Below, piece by piece: positions 26,642 to 36,234 of a stretch of 64,000 nucleotides of DNA (within the stretch, counting starts at the first letter, position 1; each line of letters starts with the position of its first letter). This DNA is from Acidimicrobiia bacterium (GTDB lineage: Bacteria; Actinomycetota; Acidimicrobiia; IMCC26256; JAGNEX01): positions 61,419 through 125,418 of the forward strand of contig JAGNEX010000001.1 in the NCBI GenBank assembly GCA_018003035.1. Direction: 5' to 3'. Made by a program: the position numbers and the translations under genes. Below the pieces are notes generated by a model that saw only the letters and a program-made list of their open reading frames with translations, searched no databases and was not told where the DNA came from.

Positions 26642-26674
26642 CGGACCGGAACGGAACGTAAACGGTTCGTGAAC
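26642..26674 (-). promoter_or_regulatory. PHO box: three 11-bp direct repeats upstream of pstS
   Basis: On the minus strand the sequence reads GTTCACGAACC, GTTTACGTTCC, GTTCCGGTCCG in exact 11-bp register, the arrangement known for PhoP (Streptomyces) and RegX3 (mycobacteria) binding sites with GTTCACC-like cores. It lies about 120 bases before the pstS start codon, a sensible place for activation. Confidence 0.7.
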
Positions 26675-26888
26675 TCAACCGTTGACGGGTCTGGATCGGC
26701 GACTCAGAACGACGAAACGCCCACGAGGATCGTTGCGACTGTGACCATCGGGGGACGCGATGGTCATTGTCATTAATGATGGATTAACCGGTGAATCACC
26801 TAAGCGTCACCGTCTCATACAATCGGGGCTTCATCGCGCCCACCACCTGCACCTCTGCGCATCCGTCAACCGGGGGGACCTGCACCTT

Positions 26889-28496
26889 ATGCAGACAGTT
26901 TCGCCTCAAATCGAGACTGGCCAGGGAACGGTACGCAAACTCCCCCGCGATCGATACGTCGATTTTTTGCGTGCGTATTCCATTGCCTTTGTGGTCTTCG
27001 GACACTGGCTCGCCACTGTCGTGGTGTGGGGCCCTGGCGTGCCCATTTCCGGTCACAATGTTCTTGAAGATGTTCCCGTCCTCAAGTACTGGACCTGGGT
27101 CAACCAGGTCATGCCGTTGTTCTTCTTCATCTCGGGCTTTTCCAACTTCATGACCTGGCGGGCCATGGAGCGCCGCGAAAAGGGTTACGGGGCGTTCGTC
27201 CGTGCTCGGGTCGAGCGAATGATTCGCCCACTTGGCTTCTTCCTCGCCGCTTGGCTGGTGCTCGCCAACGGGCTCAACGCTTTTGGGTTCGGCGGGGAGA
27301 CGCTAGAAAAGGTTTCTGAGTACGTCGCAAGTCCGTTGTGGTTCATGGTGGCGTTCATGCTGCTCGTCATCATCACCCCGGTCATGGTCACGGTGCACGA
27401 GCGTTTTGGGATCAAGGCGGTTTTGGTGATGTTGGCGGCCGTTGCTGGCGCCGATGTGTTGCGAATCGGCTTTGGGCTTGGCGCTTTCGCGATCGTCAAC
27501 GTCGCCATCGTGTGGCTTTGCGTGCAGCAGGTTGGGTTCTTTTATGCCGACGGCACCTTGCTCCGCCTTCCTGCCAAGGCATATGTCGCGTTGGTCGTCG
27601 GTGCCCTCGGCCTCTTGGTGGCGCTTGTGACGGTTGGGCCGTACCCCACCTCGATGGTGTCGGTCGAAGACTCGTCCTTGTCGAACATGATGCCGCCGTC
27701 ATTTGCTCTCATGGTGATGGGGGCTTGCCACCTGGGAATCGCCATGCTTGCCCGGCCACGCATTAGCAGGGTGCTCGAACGGCCCCGGGTGTGGATCGGC
27801 GTGGTGGCGATCAACCTGCGGATGATGACGATCTTTTTGTGGCACCTCACAGCAGTGCCGATCGTGGTCGCCCTGATGATGGCCGTTGACTTTCCCCAGC
27901 CGTCGCCGGGAACCCTTGCTTGGTGGGGCGCCCGGGCGGCCTGGATGATCATGTTGGCGACGATCCTGTCTCCGCTGGTGTTGGCGTTTGGCCGTCTCGA
28001 AGTTCACCGGCCCAACACCGCTCAGATCGCTCGTCGAACTTCGCAGCAGGCACCGAGCAAAATGCTTGACGATGTCAGCCTCACCGTCGGAGCGCTGCTG
28101 GTCGCCTTGTCGGTCATGGCCTTTACGTACGTGGGTTTCGATGAAGCGTTGACCGTTCGTCCCGAGACGCCGGGTGGATTCTTGGCGAGCCCGCTCTTGG
28201 CGGCTGCGTACCTGGTCGTCGGGCTGTCGCTCATGAGAACTCCGAGCGTTCGGGGCGTGTTGTTGACGGGCGCTGGAGCCATTGTGTGGGCGGTGATCGC
28301 ATCGTTCGGCAGCGGCCTCGGGCCGTTACAAGGTGGCGTCTCGGATCATGTTGTCGGGCTTATCTCTGGTGGGGTGTTGCTCGCTGTCGCTCTTCGTACT
28401 CACCTCCAGCGTCGCCGCGAAGCGGTGCCGGTGAGAGATCCTTCAGGAGAGCTCCAGCGCAGCGCCTTTCCTACCCGCCGCTCATCCGTCGCCTAA
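26889..28496 (+). CDS. Acyltransferase-3 family membrane protein (OafA-like)
   Basis: About 535 residues with ten or more membrane segments. The N-terminal RYVDFLRAYSIAFVVFGHW is the acyltransferase-3 signature (R-x-x-D-x-L-R with the His of the active site), and LRMMTIFLWHLTAVP is the typical late segment. Such enzymes move acetyl or other acyl groups to extracytoplasmic sugars or lipids. GGGGGGA lies 9 bases before the ATG at 26889. The MBOAT and SGNH-like genes that follow make a role in O-acylation of a surface polymer plausible. Confidence 0.85.
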   Translation: MQTVSPQIETGQGTVRKLPRDRYVDFLRAYSIAFVVFGHWLATVVVWGPGVPISGHNVLEDVPVLKYWTWVNQVMPLFFFISGFSNFMTWRAMERREKGYGAFVRARVERMIRPLGFFLAAWLVLANGLNAFGFGGETLEKVSEYVASPLWFMVAFMLLVIITPVMVTVHERFGIKAVLVMLAAVAGADVLRIGFGLGAFAIVNVAIVWLCVQQVGFFYADGTLLRLPAKAYVALVVGALGLLVALVTVGPYPTSMVSVEDSSLSNMMPPSFALMVMGACHLGIAMLARPRISRVLERPRVWIGVVAINLRMMTIFLWHLTAVPIVVALMMAVDFPQPSPGTLAWWGARAAWMIMLATILSPLVLAFGRLEVHRPNTAQIARRTSQQAPSKMLDDVSLTVGALLVALSVMAFTYVGFDEALTVRPETPGGFLASPLLAAAYLVVGLSLMRTPSVRGVLLTGAGAIVWAVIASFGSGLGPLQGGVSDHVVGLISGGVLLAVALRTHLQRRREAVPVRDPSGELQRSAFPTRRSSVA

Positions 28497-28706
28497 AGGC
28501 GACCAAACCCCAAGATGCTCCATCCCGCTGCGCGACGATCCCAGAGATAGAAATGCTGCGCAGCGGTCCCGGGAGGCGCGGGACACACATTGTCATTCCC
28601 AGGGGACCTGATCGTTTCACGCGGTCGCGGCGCTTCGCTCACGGTCAACGATGGCCGCGGCGGGCGTCACACGCCCCTCGGGCCTACTAGGTAATAGCGA
28701 GGCTTC

Positions 28707-30113
28707 GTGCAGTTCAACTCGATGCAGTACGCGATTTTTCTACCGCTGGTCGTACTGCTGTATTGGCGACTTCCGTACCGCTACCGCAACGTCCTGATCC
28801 TGATTGCCTCGTACTACTTCTACGGGTCATGGGACGTTCGCTTTCTTGCCCTGCTGGGCTTTTCGACGGTGTGCGATTTCTTCACGGCGAGGAAGGTGTA
28901 CGCGGCGACAGTTGAGAAGACGAAAAAACGCTGGTTTGCCGTCACACTGATCGTCAACCTGGGCATCCTCGGCTTCTTTAAGTACTTCAACTTCTTCGTC
29001 GATTCGGCCGTCGAACTCATCGAGGGCTTGGGCTTTCAGGCGAATGCTCCTTCCCTCAGGGTCTTGCTGCCCGTCGGAATCAGCTTCTACACCTTCCAGA
29101 CGATTTCGTACACCTTTGATGTGTACCGCGGACGGATCAAGCCGACGAACAACCTGCTCAATTTTGCGACCTTCGTTGCGTTTTTCCCCCAGTTGGTCGC
29201 GGGTCCTATCGAGCGAGCTGGCGACCTGCTGCCACAACTGGAAAAGGAGCAGCCGCCCCCAACGCCAGACCGGATCGTTTCTGCGCTCGCCTTGATCCTC
29301 CAGGGTCTGTTCAAAAAGGTTGTCATTGCCGACGTCGCCGCCCGAGTCGTCAACCCGGTCTTCGGCGATGTGCACACTGCGTCCAGCATCAACCTGCTGG
29401 CTGCCATGTTCTGTTTCGCCATTCAGCTGTACGGCGACTTCAGCGGTTATACCGACATTGCACGTGGATCGGCGCGTCTGTTGAACATCGACCTGATGGT
29501 CAACTTCCGGCAACCGATGCTGTCGAAGAACCCGTCAGAATTCTGGACGAGATGGCATATCTCGCTGTCGAACTGGCTGCTTGACTACCTCTACATTCCG
29601 CTCGGTGGTAACCGTGGCGGAGCGTTGAAAACGTTCCGAAATCTGTTTCTGACGATGACGATCGGTGGTTTGTGGCACGGCGCCAGTTGGAACTTCGTCC
29701 TCTGGGGGGCCAGCCACGGAATACTCCTGGTCATTCACCTGATCTGGGTACAACTACGGGGTCCGGCGACCTATAACCGGTTTACCGGATTCTTCGCTGC
29801 GGCGAGAAACTTCACGTTGGTCACCCTCGTCACCGTGTTCTTCCGAGCGCAGAGCTTTAGTGATGCCATGACTGTCTTCAAGCGCATCTTTACGCTCGCC
29901 GGGCCGATCGAGTATGCGCTTCCGGTCGGTGCTGCCATCTTCTTTGTCACCTTGACCGTTGCGGTTGACCAGTTCGACATTCACCACGGCAATGTCAGCC
30001 AGATGATTGCTCGCAGACCATTGGTGATGGGTCTCCTCATCGGCGTGGTCATGCTGGCCATCTTCATGTACGCGGGTGCCACACCCGAGCCGTTCGTTTA
30101 CTTCCAGTTCTAG
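28707..30113 (+). CDS. MBOAT-family O-acyltransferase (AlgI-like)
   Basis: A 468-residue polytopic membrane protein of the membrane-bound O-acyltransferase family. It has the AlgI/DltB-type features: YYFYGSWD near the N-terminus, FFKYFNFF, LLPVGISFYTFQTISY, the DFSGYTDIARG motif, FWTRWHISLSNW, and the catalytic His in GGLWHGASWNF. It transfers acetyl groups across the membrane to an extracellular glycan, usually handing them to an SGNH/AlgX-like partner. GCGAGG precedes the GTG start. The SGNH-like gene convergent at 30700 is the likely partner. Confidence 0.93.
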   Translation: MQFNSMQYAIFLPLVVLLYWRLPYRYRNVLILIASYYFYGSWDVRFLALLGFSTVCDFFTARKVYAATVEKTKKRWFAVTLIVNLGILGFFKYFNFFVDSAVELIEGLGFQANAPSLRVLLPVGISFYTFQTISYTFDVYRGRIKPTNNLLNFATFVAFFPQLVAGPIERAGDLLPQLEKEQPPPTPDRIVSALALILQGLFKKVVIADVAARVVNPVFGDVHTASSINLLAAMFCFAIQLYGDFSGYTDIARGSARLLNIDLMVNFRQPMLSKNPSEFWTRWHISLSNWLLDYLYIPLGGNRGGALKTFRNLFLTMTIGGLWHGASWNFVLWGASHGILLVIHLIWVQLRGPATYNRFTGFFAAARNFTLVTLVTVFFRAQSFSDAMTVFKRIFTLAGPIEYALPVGAAIFFVTLTVAVDQFDIHHGNVSQMIARRPLVMGLLIGVVMLAIFMYAGATPEPFVYFQF

Positions 30114-30115
30114 AT

Positions 30116-30160
30116 GCAACGGGGGAGTCGCCGGCGAGTGCAGGCAACTCCCCCCGTTGC
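30116..30160. terminator. Inverted repeat after the MBOAT gene, possible terminator
   Basis: GCAACGGGGGAGT (30116-30128) pairs with ACTCCCCCCGTTGC (30147-30160) around an 18-base loop, starting 3 bases after the MBOAT stop. No clear T tract follows, so termination is plausible but unproven. Confidence 0.5.
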
Positions 30161-30699
30161 GACTTCTGGCTTCCACCGAGGGGAGCTCTGCCCGACGAAG
30201 AAGAGGCTGGTCGATCTGTGCGCGTCCTCGCTCCGGCCGGTGGTCTGACGGGCTCCGCGATTTGGTTCGGCGGCGACACCTTGGTCGTATCCGCTACTTG
30301 GGCTCCGGGAGCAGGTGGTCGGTCGTTCCGTCCGATCCCAGCACTCGCAGGCTGGAAGTTCCCCGTTGACGGCCAGGTGTAGGTTGGCGCAGCTCTGGAG
30401 TCGCGTTCTGGGCAGCGCTGGAGCAGGGCGGTTGCCAGCGACGTGAAGGTCGCGAGCATGCCAAACAGCGAGCGGAGCCTGGCCCGGGCGAAAGGCGCTT
30501 CGAGGTCGCAAACCGGTTCGACGTGGCACGCGAGGGACGCTCGCTGAAGCCGAGACAACTAATCGGCGGCCCCAGGAAGGTTCGCAGCGAAACTGCTGAA
30601 CCGTCATTGCCCTGCTAATTGCACTCTGCGGCCAGAAACATCGATTCCGAGCGTCGACAATCCGGTGCAGTGGAGGGAGGTCCGCAGTTTGCGGTTTGC
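30161..30699. other. Gap of about 540 bases without a supported gene
   Basis: Between the MBOAT terminator-like repeat and the end of the SGNH-like gene. Two overlapping minus-strand frames (30064-30558, 30110-30607) run through it, but they are Arg/Pro/Ser-rich, disagree with each other, overlap the MBOAT end and show no RBS or known domain. I see nothing else. Confidence 0.5.
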
Positions 30700-31743
30700 C
30701 TAGACGCCGTTCTTGTTGAAATAGGCAGCGATGTCCTGCGTCAACTGGTCCGCACCGGGTTGGGCGAGGTGGTTCAGGTCGTGAAACAACTCGGGATCTG
30801 AGTAGTCAGACGGCAAGTCGATCCACGTGACGTCGTGATCAGTTGCAAACTGACGAAAAACGTCCATCGCCTCTTCGTAGTCGGTGACACCTCGGGGATG
30901 GAGGTCGATGTAGCCCTGTTGCACCGGCATCTCAACAAAAAACACGTCGATGTCTTGCTCTTCGAGCGCGTCAACCTGCCGCGCGAGTGCCGCAAGGCCA
31001 GCGGCCGATTGCTTGTTGTCGATGTTCCATGCTTTGAATGCCGTCTGCGCCAGCCAATCGTTGTTGTTCTGAGTGAGGTTCTCGACGATGAGGTTCTTCG
31101 CTCCGTTTTGGCCGTAGCGCCGATTGCGGGCAAATTCGGTATCTGCAGACACGGTGTCTTCCCCGCGAAGCCCCTTGGCGACCATCGCATAGTTGGAGGG
31201 GTTTTGGAGCACGGGGCGGAAGTACACCAGGTCGGAGCGTTCTGCGGCCCACCGTTCCAACTCGGGCAGCAATCCCTGACGCATCTGCCAGGACTTGTTG
31301 TAGTTAGGAAACGAGTTGCTGTCGGGGACGGCGCCGTTCAGTCCCAGACTGGTTACGTCGTACACGACAGCCTTTGGCTTCAGCCTCGGTACGACCTCTT
31401 CCAGAACCCACCGTTCGGTGACGAACGGGTTAGCGGCCGGGAACGCAGAGTTGTACGAGCTAATACCGGTGAGTTCCGTGAACTCGTTGGGGTCAGCGCC
31501 GTTGTTCATCATGGACGAACCGGCGAACACGACTTCTCGCGTCTCGCCCGCGTCTTGGATCTCTTCCATCTGTTCGTACTTGACGGCTACTGCCGGGTCA
31601 TGGAAGTGCTCGGGCTGTGGCAGACGGTCCGCGACCAGCCTCACTGCGCCCTCCGCGAGGAGGAACAAAATGAGCACCGATACAAAGATCGTCAGAAACT
31701 TGTGCTTTCGGGCGAAGCCTGTCGCCTGAGATGTCGCTGTCAA
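30700..31743 (-). CDS. Membrane-anchored SGNH-hydrolase-like protein, likely partner of MBOAT
   Basis: About 347 residues with one N-terminal anchor (KFLTIFVSVLILFLLAEGA) and an extracytoplasmic domain. VVFAGSSMMNNG gives a candidate Ser nucleophile in the GDS-like position, and DLNHLAQPGADQL near the C-terminus gives the Asp-x-x-His pair, as in AlgX/AlgJ/DltD-type proteins that complete O-acetylation started by an MBOAT. The start is uncertain: TTG at 31743 has GGGGAG 7 bases upstream; the frame is open to 31773. It is convergent with the MBOAT gene. Confidence 0.75.
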   Translation of the reverse strand: MTATSQATGFARKHKFLTIFVSVLILFLLAEGAVRLVADRLPQPEHFHDPAVAVKYEQMEEIQDAGETREVVFAGSSMMNNGADPNEFTELTGISSYNSAFPAANPFVTERWVLEEVVPRLKPKAVVYDVTSLGLNGAVPDSNSFPNYNKSWQMRQGLLPELERWAAERSDLVYFRPVLQNPSNYAMVAKGLRGEDTVSADTEFARNRRYGQNGAKNLIVENLTQNNNDWLAQTAFKAWNIDNKQSAAGLAALARQVDALEEQDIDVFFVEMPVQQGYIDLHPRGVTDYEEAMDVFRQFATDHDVTWIDLPSDYSDPELFHDLNHLAQPGADQLTQDIAAYFNKNGV

Positions 31744-31946
31744 AACCGGCTCCCCCGTGCATCTAGCAACCACACATCGTAGGCCCCAAGCATCCGTTTT
31801 TGTAACCGCGCGACGAGTCGTTAGCGTTGAAGTAAGGCGGACGACCTGCTGCCGGACCCTTAAGGGTCACTCTCTATAATCGGCCCGCTCCCCGCCTGAT
31901 CCCGCGGCCGGCGGGGATGCGCGCCCATCCTGCGGAAGTTGGCTGC

Positions 31947-34559
31947 ATGCTGTTCACCCTGACCCGACGCGAAGTTCGCGCTCACCCGTTGCGAACCGTG
32001 CTGACATCGCTCGGCATCGTCGTCGGCGTCTCTTTCATTACCGGGATCCTGGTTCTGACATCGACTTTGCAGAATCAGTTCGGCGCGCTGTTTGCTGACC
32101 GCAATGCAAACGCTGACGTTGGAATTACCGGGATCACCGAGTTTTCCGAGGTCTATGCGGGTGAGTCCAAGAAGCCTGTCCCCGTCGAACTGCTCTCCGA
32201 GGTTGAAAACTTTCCAGGGGTCGTCGCGGCAGAGGGTGTATACGGCGGCCAGGCGGGCATCGTCGACGAAGACGGCAACCGTGTCGAGAACGCGCGTGCC
32301 CCTCGAGTGGGCTTGTCCTGGCCAAAGAACACGTCGCTTTCGTCGATCGTGCTCGTGGACGGGCGGCCGCCGCGAGACGGTACCGAAGTAGCAATGGACG
32401 TTACGACCGCCGAGAACCACGGTTACGAGGTTGGCGACGACGTCATCGTGATCACCACATCGGGGCGCGAGACCTACACGCTCTCAGGAGTGCTCAGCTT
32501 CGGGGTCGATAACCGGCTGCTGGGGGCGACGTTGATCGCCTTCGAATACGACACTGCAGCGACCAAATTCGTCGAGAAGGGCGAGGCGCCCAAGTTCGAA
32601 GGTATTGACGTAGAAGCCGCTGAGGGCGTCGATCCCCAGAAGCTCGCGGCTGATCTCGACGAAATCCTTCCCGAAGGGTTTGAGGCGACAACCTCCGCCG
32701 AGGTGGCGGAACGCGATGCGGATGGGGCGCTGGCTTCCCTGGAGTTCTTCCAGATTCTGCTCTACATCTTTGCTGTTATCGCGCTGGTCGTTTCGGCCTT
32801 CATCATCAACGTAACCTTTTCCATCCTGGTGGCGCAGCGGACCAAAGCCCTCGCCTTGTTGCGCACCCTGGGGATGACCAACCGCGACGTCCGCTGGATG
32901 GTCCTGGGCGAGGCGCTATTTGTCGGTATCGCCGCATCGATCGTCGGGATTCTCGTCGGCATCGCACTTGCTCAAGTGTTCCGCTGGCTCTTCAACGTGC
33001 TCGGCAGCGAACTGCCAGGCGGATCGCTCGTGATCGAGCCTCTGGCCGTTGTTGCCGGCCTGCTCGTTGGCGTAATCATGACGGTTGGAGCGTCATGGTG
33101 GCCGGCGAAACGCGCCGGAAGCGTGCCTCCGATGGCGGCGTTCACCGGCGTGGCGCACAGCCACGGCAACTACCGGCGGCGCATGGCCGTTGGTGCTGCG
33201 ATGACGGCGTCCGGCATTTTGATTGTCCTGTACAGCCTCTTTGGAACGCTGCCTGGCTCAGACGGAGTCCGAACGGGTTTTTCGCTGGACGTTGCGGTCA
33301 TGGGCGTCGGCGCTTTTGCAGTTCTGATCGGCACCACCATGCTTGGCCCGGCGCTAGCAGGACCGATTACGGCGGTGGTGGGTTGGCCGTTTGCTCGGTT
33401 TGCCAAGGTGACCGGGCAGATGGCTCGCACCAGTTCGCAGCGTGACGTGCACCGAACGGCATCGACCGCTTCTGCGTTGATGATCGGGGTCGCTGTGATC
33501 ACCGCAATGGTGATCATTCTGGGGTCGATTCGGACCTCGACGCTAGGTGCCATCGAGGACACGATCACTGCCGACCTCGTGGTGGCGAGTACGAGCCGAG
33601 CCGGGTTTACCCCGGAGATCGGCCGGTTGCTCGGCGGCGAATTGGATGACCCCATGCCGTCAACTCTCGAAGGCGTTTCTCGGGTACAAGCAGGGCAGTT
33701 CCGGGTTGACGATGGCATCCACTTCCTGTTCGCTCTCAATCCCCGTAGCGGTGCCGAGATGGTGCGAATCGACATGATCGGGGGGGCGGTCTCGAATATC
33801 AACGACGCCGATATCCCAGTGGTCCTTGTTCATGACGATCTTGCGATTGCTCAGGGCTGGAAGGTTGGCAACACCATCGAGTTGGAGTTCGCTGAAGCCG
33901 GGTTCGCGAAAGTGAAAATCGGTGGGATCTACGAGAACGGCGCCCTGTTTGGTACTCAATCGATCGACGTGGTCCTCGACCTCGACACCTATGACCGCTT
34001 TTTCAACTATGCGCTCGACGTCGAGGTGTTTCTCAAACTGAAGCCCGGTGCGACCGAGGCCGAGGCGCGCCAGCAGATCGAGCCGCTCATCAAACCGTAC
34101 GGTGTCGCCGAACTTCTGAATATCGCCGAGTTCAAAGACTCACAGACCTCGGTCTTATTTCAGATTCTGGGGTTCATGGCGGTGATCGTGGTGTTCACGA
34201 TCGTGATCGCGGCCCTCGGCATCATCAACACACTGTTTCTGTCGGTCTTCCAGCGGACCCGCGAGTTTGGGCTGCTGCGGGTTGTGGGCATGGAGTACAA
34301 ACAGGTTCGTCAGATGGTCACTTGGGAAGCCGTCATGATCTCGTCCTATGGCGTCGTGGTCGGAGCTCTTCTGGGGACCGGGCTTGCCTGGGCCATCGTC
34401 AAACTCCTGTCCGATCAGGGGCTGAGGTCGTTTGACATTCCTCAGACATTTGTGGTGTTCCTCTTCTTGCTCGCCTGGATTGTCGGTGTCCTCGCTGGCT
34501 CGTTACCGGCCCGTCGGGCTGCACGGGCCGACATGCTTTCGGCGGTCACCACAGACTGA
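31947..34559 (+). CDS. FtsX/MacB-type ABC transporter permease with two FtsX domains
   Basis: An 870-residue permease. It has an N-terminal TM (TSLGIVVGVSFITGILVL), a large extracytoplasmic MacB-type domain (about 45-255), three TMs of a first FtsX domain, further TMs, a second extracytoplasmic domain, and a C-terminal FtsX domain (FQRTREFGLLRVVGMEYKQVR). This two-module form exports lipids, peptides or lipoproteins using a separate ATPase. No ATP-binding gene is adjacent, which is unusual. GGAAG lies about 8 bases before the ATG at 31947, preferred over an in-frame ATG at 31917. Confidence 0.9.
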   Translation: MLFTLTRREVRAHPLRTVLTSLGIVVGVSFITGILVLTSTLQNQFGALFADRNANADVGITGITEFSEVYAGESKKPVPVELLSEVENFPGVVAAEGVYGGQAGIVDEDGNRVENARAPRVGLSWPKNTSLSSIVLVDGRPPRDGTEVAMDVTTAENHGYEVGDDVIVITTSGRETYTLSGVLSFGVDNRLLGATLIAFEYDTAATKFVEKGEAPKFEGIDVEAAEGVDPQKLAADLDEILPEGFEATTSAEVAERDADGALASLEFFQILLYIFAVIALVVSAFIINVTFSILVAQRTKALALLRTLGMTNRDVRWMVLGEALFVGIAASIVGILVGIALAQVFRWLFNVLGSELPGGSLVIEPLAVVAGLLVGVIMTVGASWWPAKRAGSVPPMAAFTGVAHSHGNYRRRMAVGAAMTASGILIVLYSLFGTLPGSDGVRTGFSLDVAVMGVGAFAVLIGTTMLGPALAGPITAVVGWPFARFAKVTGQMARTSSQRDVHRTASTASALMIGVAVITAMVIILGSIRTSTLGAIEDTITADLVVASTSRAGFTPEIGRLLGGELDDPMPSTLEGVSRVQAGQFRVDDGIHFLFALNPRSGAEMVRIDMIGGAVSNINDADIPVVLVHDDLAIAQGWKVGNTIELEFAEAGFAKVKIGGIYENGALFGTQSIDVVLDLDTYDRFFNYALDVEVFLKLKPGATEAEARQQIEPLIKPYGVAELLNIAEFKDSQTSVLFQILGFMAVIVVFTIVIAALGIINTLFLSVFQRTREFGLLRVVGMEYKQVRQMVTWEAVMISSYGVVVGALLGTGLAWAIVKLLSDQGLRSFDIPQTFVVFLFLLAWIVGVLAGSLPARRAARADMLSAVTTD

Positions 34560-34844
34560 AACGCTCCGCGACGAATCGGGGCACTTACCGCATTGCAAGT
34601 CTCGAGGGTTTCGTCCAGACCGCGGACCCGCCAGATTCGCATGGCTCGCCCCAAAATTGAGGCGCCGTCGTCAGATGGTGAGGGTCCTGTCCCGGGGACG
34701 AACTCTCCATTCTGGGTGGTCGGGTGCTTGATAACGCCAACGCGTCCCCAACAGCGGCGACGCACGGCGGGTATGGCTGTTCCGGCCCCGAGAAGTTCCC
34801 ACGCCGACACATCCTGAGCGAAGAGGTCCCTCTTCCGGCCGCGC

Positions 34845-34881
34845 AAAAGTGCCCGTCCTCGCAGCGAGGACGGGCACTTTT
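34845..34881. terminator. Strong bidirectional Rho-independent terminator
   Basis: A perfect 17-bp stem (AAAAGTGCCCGTCCTCG and its complement) with a 3-base loop CAG; A4 on one side and T4 on the other. It lies between the convergent permease gene and the LASTG surface protein gene and should serve both. The preceding 285 bases hold no gene I can support. Confidence 0.92.
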
Positions 34882-34936
34882 GAGAAACGATCGACAATGC
34901 CTCCGGGGTTGTTAACCGGTGGACACCGCCAAGGTG

Positions 34937-36022
34937 TTACTGCTCGCTATCAACGGTCCTGCGTGACGAGATCAGGAGGTAGAGCAGACCGCCACCCAAG
35001 GCGACCAACAGCAGACCCATGAGCGCAGTCTGGGAGCTGCTTGCGCCTGTGGACGCCAAGTTGGAGCCTGAAGCCGCAGAGCTTGCAACCTGCGACGAAT
35101 CGGCCGAGCCAGAACCCGTCGTCGACGAACCCTTCGACGCAGAACCCTTCGATGTGGAACTGGTCGACCCTGACGTTGAACCACTGGCGGAGTTACCGGT
35201 ACCAGCGGCTGCCGTGGAACTACTGGAACCCGAACCGCCCTTCGGTGTGGTTGCGGTGTTGGCGCTCGAACTGGCCGTTGAGTTGTTGTTGGCGGCCGGC
35301 GCGGTGGTGGTCCCGTTGGCCGCGGCCGTTGACGAAGAACCTGCGCCAGCAGCTGGCTGCCCCGTGGATCCAACGTTCTCTACGGCCGTCTCATTCGCCT
35401 TGGGCTGGGTTGCCTGCGTCGTTGCCGGCGCTTGACCACTGACTTGGATCGTCCGGATGGCCGTGGTCGCGCCGCGCGAGGCGTCGGACACTGCCTTACA
35501 GGTCACCGTTGCGTTGATCGTCATCGGAGCGGTCAGGTTGCCTTGCAGGCTGCCCGAGACGGACCGAATCGTTTTGTCGCCGGCGGAAGTCGGCGTCATG
35601 TCAAAGGTAATGGTGAACTTCGGGTACGGCGGGATAGTGATGGGACCAGGTGCGGTCATCACCAATTGGTTGCCGGACAGCGATGCAGATGCACCGCCCG
35701 GGCCGGAAGCAGCGATGTTCGTGACGTCGACGCCGTCGGGAAACGCAATGGTTCCCGAGATGTTGCGACCCGTCCCAGCAGCATTGCCAGCGGTGGCACC
35801 GATGGCAGCAAAGTCAAGGTCGAGTGAGTAGGAGCCGGTCTGTCCAACCATCAGGCTTCCAGGGCCCGACAGCGGGATCGGTACATCGGCATAGAAGTCA
35901 AAGAGTCCGGGGGCAACGCAGTTCTGCGCCACCGCACCGGCGGATACGGGAAGAAAGCCAAAGGCCGCGACGGTGGCGGCAAGGCACAGAATCAGGAGGC
36001 GATCTCGCAATGTCGCGAGCAT
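34937..36022 (-). CDS. Secreted surface protein with LASTG sortase signal and Ser/Thr-rich stalk
   Basis: A 361-residue protein. A signal peptide (LLILCLAATVAAFGFLPVSAGA) leads into a beta-sandwich-like domain of about 155 residues (QNCVAPGLFDFYADVPIPL onward, with two Cys), then a long Ser/Thr/Ala/Gly stalk (about 200-320), then LASTG, a hydrophobic segment (LMGLLLVALGGGLLYLLI) and a basic end. This is a class-E-like sortase substrate. AAAGG is 8 bases before the ATG at 36022, chosen over an in-frame ATG at 36046. The function of the globular part is unknown. Confidence 0.82.
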   Translation of the reverse strand: MLATLRDRLLILCLAATVAAFGFLPVSAGAVAQNCVAPGLFDFYADVPIPLSGPGSLMVGQTGSYSLDLDFAAIGATAGNAAGTGRNISGTIAFPDGVDVTNIAASGPGGASASLSGNQLVMTAPGPITIPPYPKFTITFDMTPTSAGDKTIRSVSGSLQGNLTAPMTINATVTCKAVSDASRGATTAIRTIQVSGQAPATTQATQPKANETAVENVGSTGQPAAGAGSSSTAAANGTTTAPAANNNSTASSSANTATTPKGGSGSSSSTAAAGTGNSASGSTSGSTSSTSKGSASKGSSTTGSGSADSSQVASSAASGSNLASTGASSSQTALMGLLLVALGGGLLYLLISSRRTVDSEQ

Positions 36023-36234
36023 GGGCAGGGCCTTTCGAGTAGGCAAGAAGTGTCATCAGAAAGACGCGGGAAGACCGTCACCCTACAGAGGCCTCACGCT
36101 GTCGCTCCGGCAGCAGCCGCGGTTTTTAGGACCAATTGAACCGTTGCAAAGGACAACCGAAAGCTTGGCCGCCGCTATCGCGCCTCGGAACGGCATGGCG
36201 CCCGACCCGTCTCGGTGCTTCGGGATGGGGCTGG

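Noticed and set aside
30064..30607. Two overlapping minus-strand frames of about 165 codons after the MBOAT gene
   Set aside because: They conflict with each other, overlap the MBOAT end and are low-complexity Arg/Pro/Ser sequence without RBS.
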